From positions 1 to 51,972 of IMG/VR virus record IMGVR_UViG_3300033153_004699: DNA of 51,972 nucleotides; one strand, given 5' to 3'. Shown piece after piece: positions 51,868 through 51,972 of the stretch; the stretch's first letter is position 1, and each line of letters begins with the position of its first letter. The translations under genes were made by a program, and so were the position numbers. This stretch comes from a virus. The notes under the pieces are model-generated. The model ran no database searches. It saw nothing but the letters and a program-made list of their open reading frames with translations, and was not told where the DNA came from.

Positions 51868-51889
51868 CAAGGCACAATTAAGTGCCCTG
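51868..51889 (-). promoter_or_regulatory. Leader hairpin upstream of the 103-aa gene
   Basis: CAAGGCAC with GTGCCCTG, loop of six; one G-U valid only in - RNA. Followed by GAATTTAAAAATTATA and ATG at 51847. Confidence 0.8.
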
Positions 51890-51909
51890 AATAAAAATGG
51901 TTTTCTCAT

Positions 51910-51932
51910 TATATGCTTACCAATAGCATATA
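51910..51932. repeat. Inverted repeat at right window edge
   Basis: TATATGCT and AGCATATA, loop of seven (51918-51924). No gene in 51890-51972; this palindrome could be a regulatory site for a gene outside the window. Confidence 0.4.
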
Positions 51933-51972
51933 AGATATTATAACTTGATGTAGCTATAATTACAGACTTCTA

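Noticed and set aside
50297-51889. The repeated hairpins as a CRISPR array
   Set aside because: Stem sequences differ from site to site, spacing is irregular with genes between, and there are no uniform spacers or cas genes.
37158-51889. All leader hairpins as ordinary rho-independent terminators
   Set aside because: Most lack a T-run on the - strand and are followed directly by an A/T leader and ATG. Only 47871-47905 and 49464-49496 (and 33386-33417) have terminator form.
37158-51889. Hairpins as N4-type DNA hairpin promoters
   Set aside because: Not excluded, but the mismatches fit RNA pairing (G-U) and not DNA pairing, stems are longer and more variable than N4 promoters, and no conserved three-base loop was seen. 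Kept only as a hypothesis.
1-51972. tRNA or rRNA genes
   Set aside because: No cloverleaf with a GTTCGAATC-type T-loop and CCA-type acceptor was found by eye. The G+C-rich spots at 49378-49429 and 51071-51140 do not form tRNA shapes.

Overview
The window is a segment of an AT-rich (roughly 28% G+C by eye), double-stranded DNA tailed-phage genome whose host is probably a member of the Bacteroidota (Flavobacteria-like). Reasons: almost no Shine-Dalgarno sequences (starts sit in A/T-rich leaders such as AATTATGG), Bacteroidota-type lysis and fibre genes, and a PRTRC cassette of the type found in that phylum. The giant virion protein with an RNA-polymerase DxDxDGD motif and the two opposed gene blocks resemble crAss-like podoviruses (Crassvirales and relatives such as Cellulophaga phage phi14:2). 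This placement is inference: portal, capsid, terminase and DNA polymerase genes are not in the window.

Left block (1-33359, + strand): virion and lysis genes. A tail-region protein cut by the window edge is followed by three helical, low-complexity virion or cargo proteins, then a 3370-residue protein combining a glycine-zipper N-terminus, a HExxH zincin and a double-psi-beta-barrel RNA polymerase motif, and a second large HExxH protein. Next come cysteine-rich structural proteins, an appendage cluster with three proteins sharing one N-terminal adaptor (one of them frameshifted), a beta-helix tail spike, and a lysis group: a YkuD-like SAGC enzyme, membrane coiled-coil and holin-like proteins, and a one-protein spanin. 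A bidirectional terminator at 33386-33417 ends both blocks.

Right block (51847 down to 33400, - strand): early/middle genes. Transcription enters from the right through many small hypothetical genes, two lipoproteins and a putative ncRNA. It then crosses a phage-borne PRTRC cassette (E, C, two small ORFs, an F-position protein, a small ORF, B and ThiF; 46406 to 42375) and a DUF932 gene. A replication/recombination set follows: DnaB helicase, HU-like protein, RecA-like ATPase, SSB-like protein, NinB-like protein, HNH and PD-(D/E)XK nucleases, an HTH protein and a free-standing DnaA domain IV.

The two most notable systems are (i) the PRTRC set, which amounts to a minimal ubiquitin-like conjugation pathway (ubiquitin-like C ending in GTKG, E1-like ThiF, E2-like B) inside a phage, and (ii) a family of at least 12 covarying hairpins immediately upstream of - strand genes. 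Their loops are TTNG-like and their wobble pairs are valid only in the - strand transcript, so they are selected as RNA. Several unlisted small genes (28-59 codons) are recognisable from ATGA/TAATG overlaps and are annotated here.
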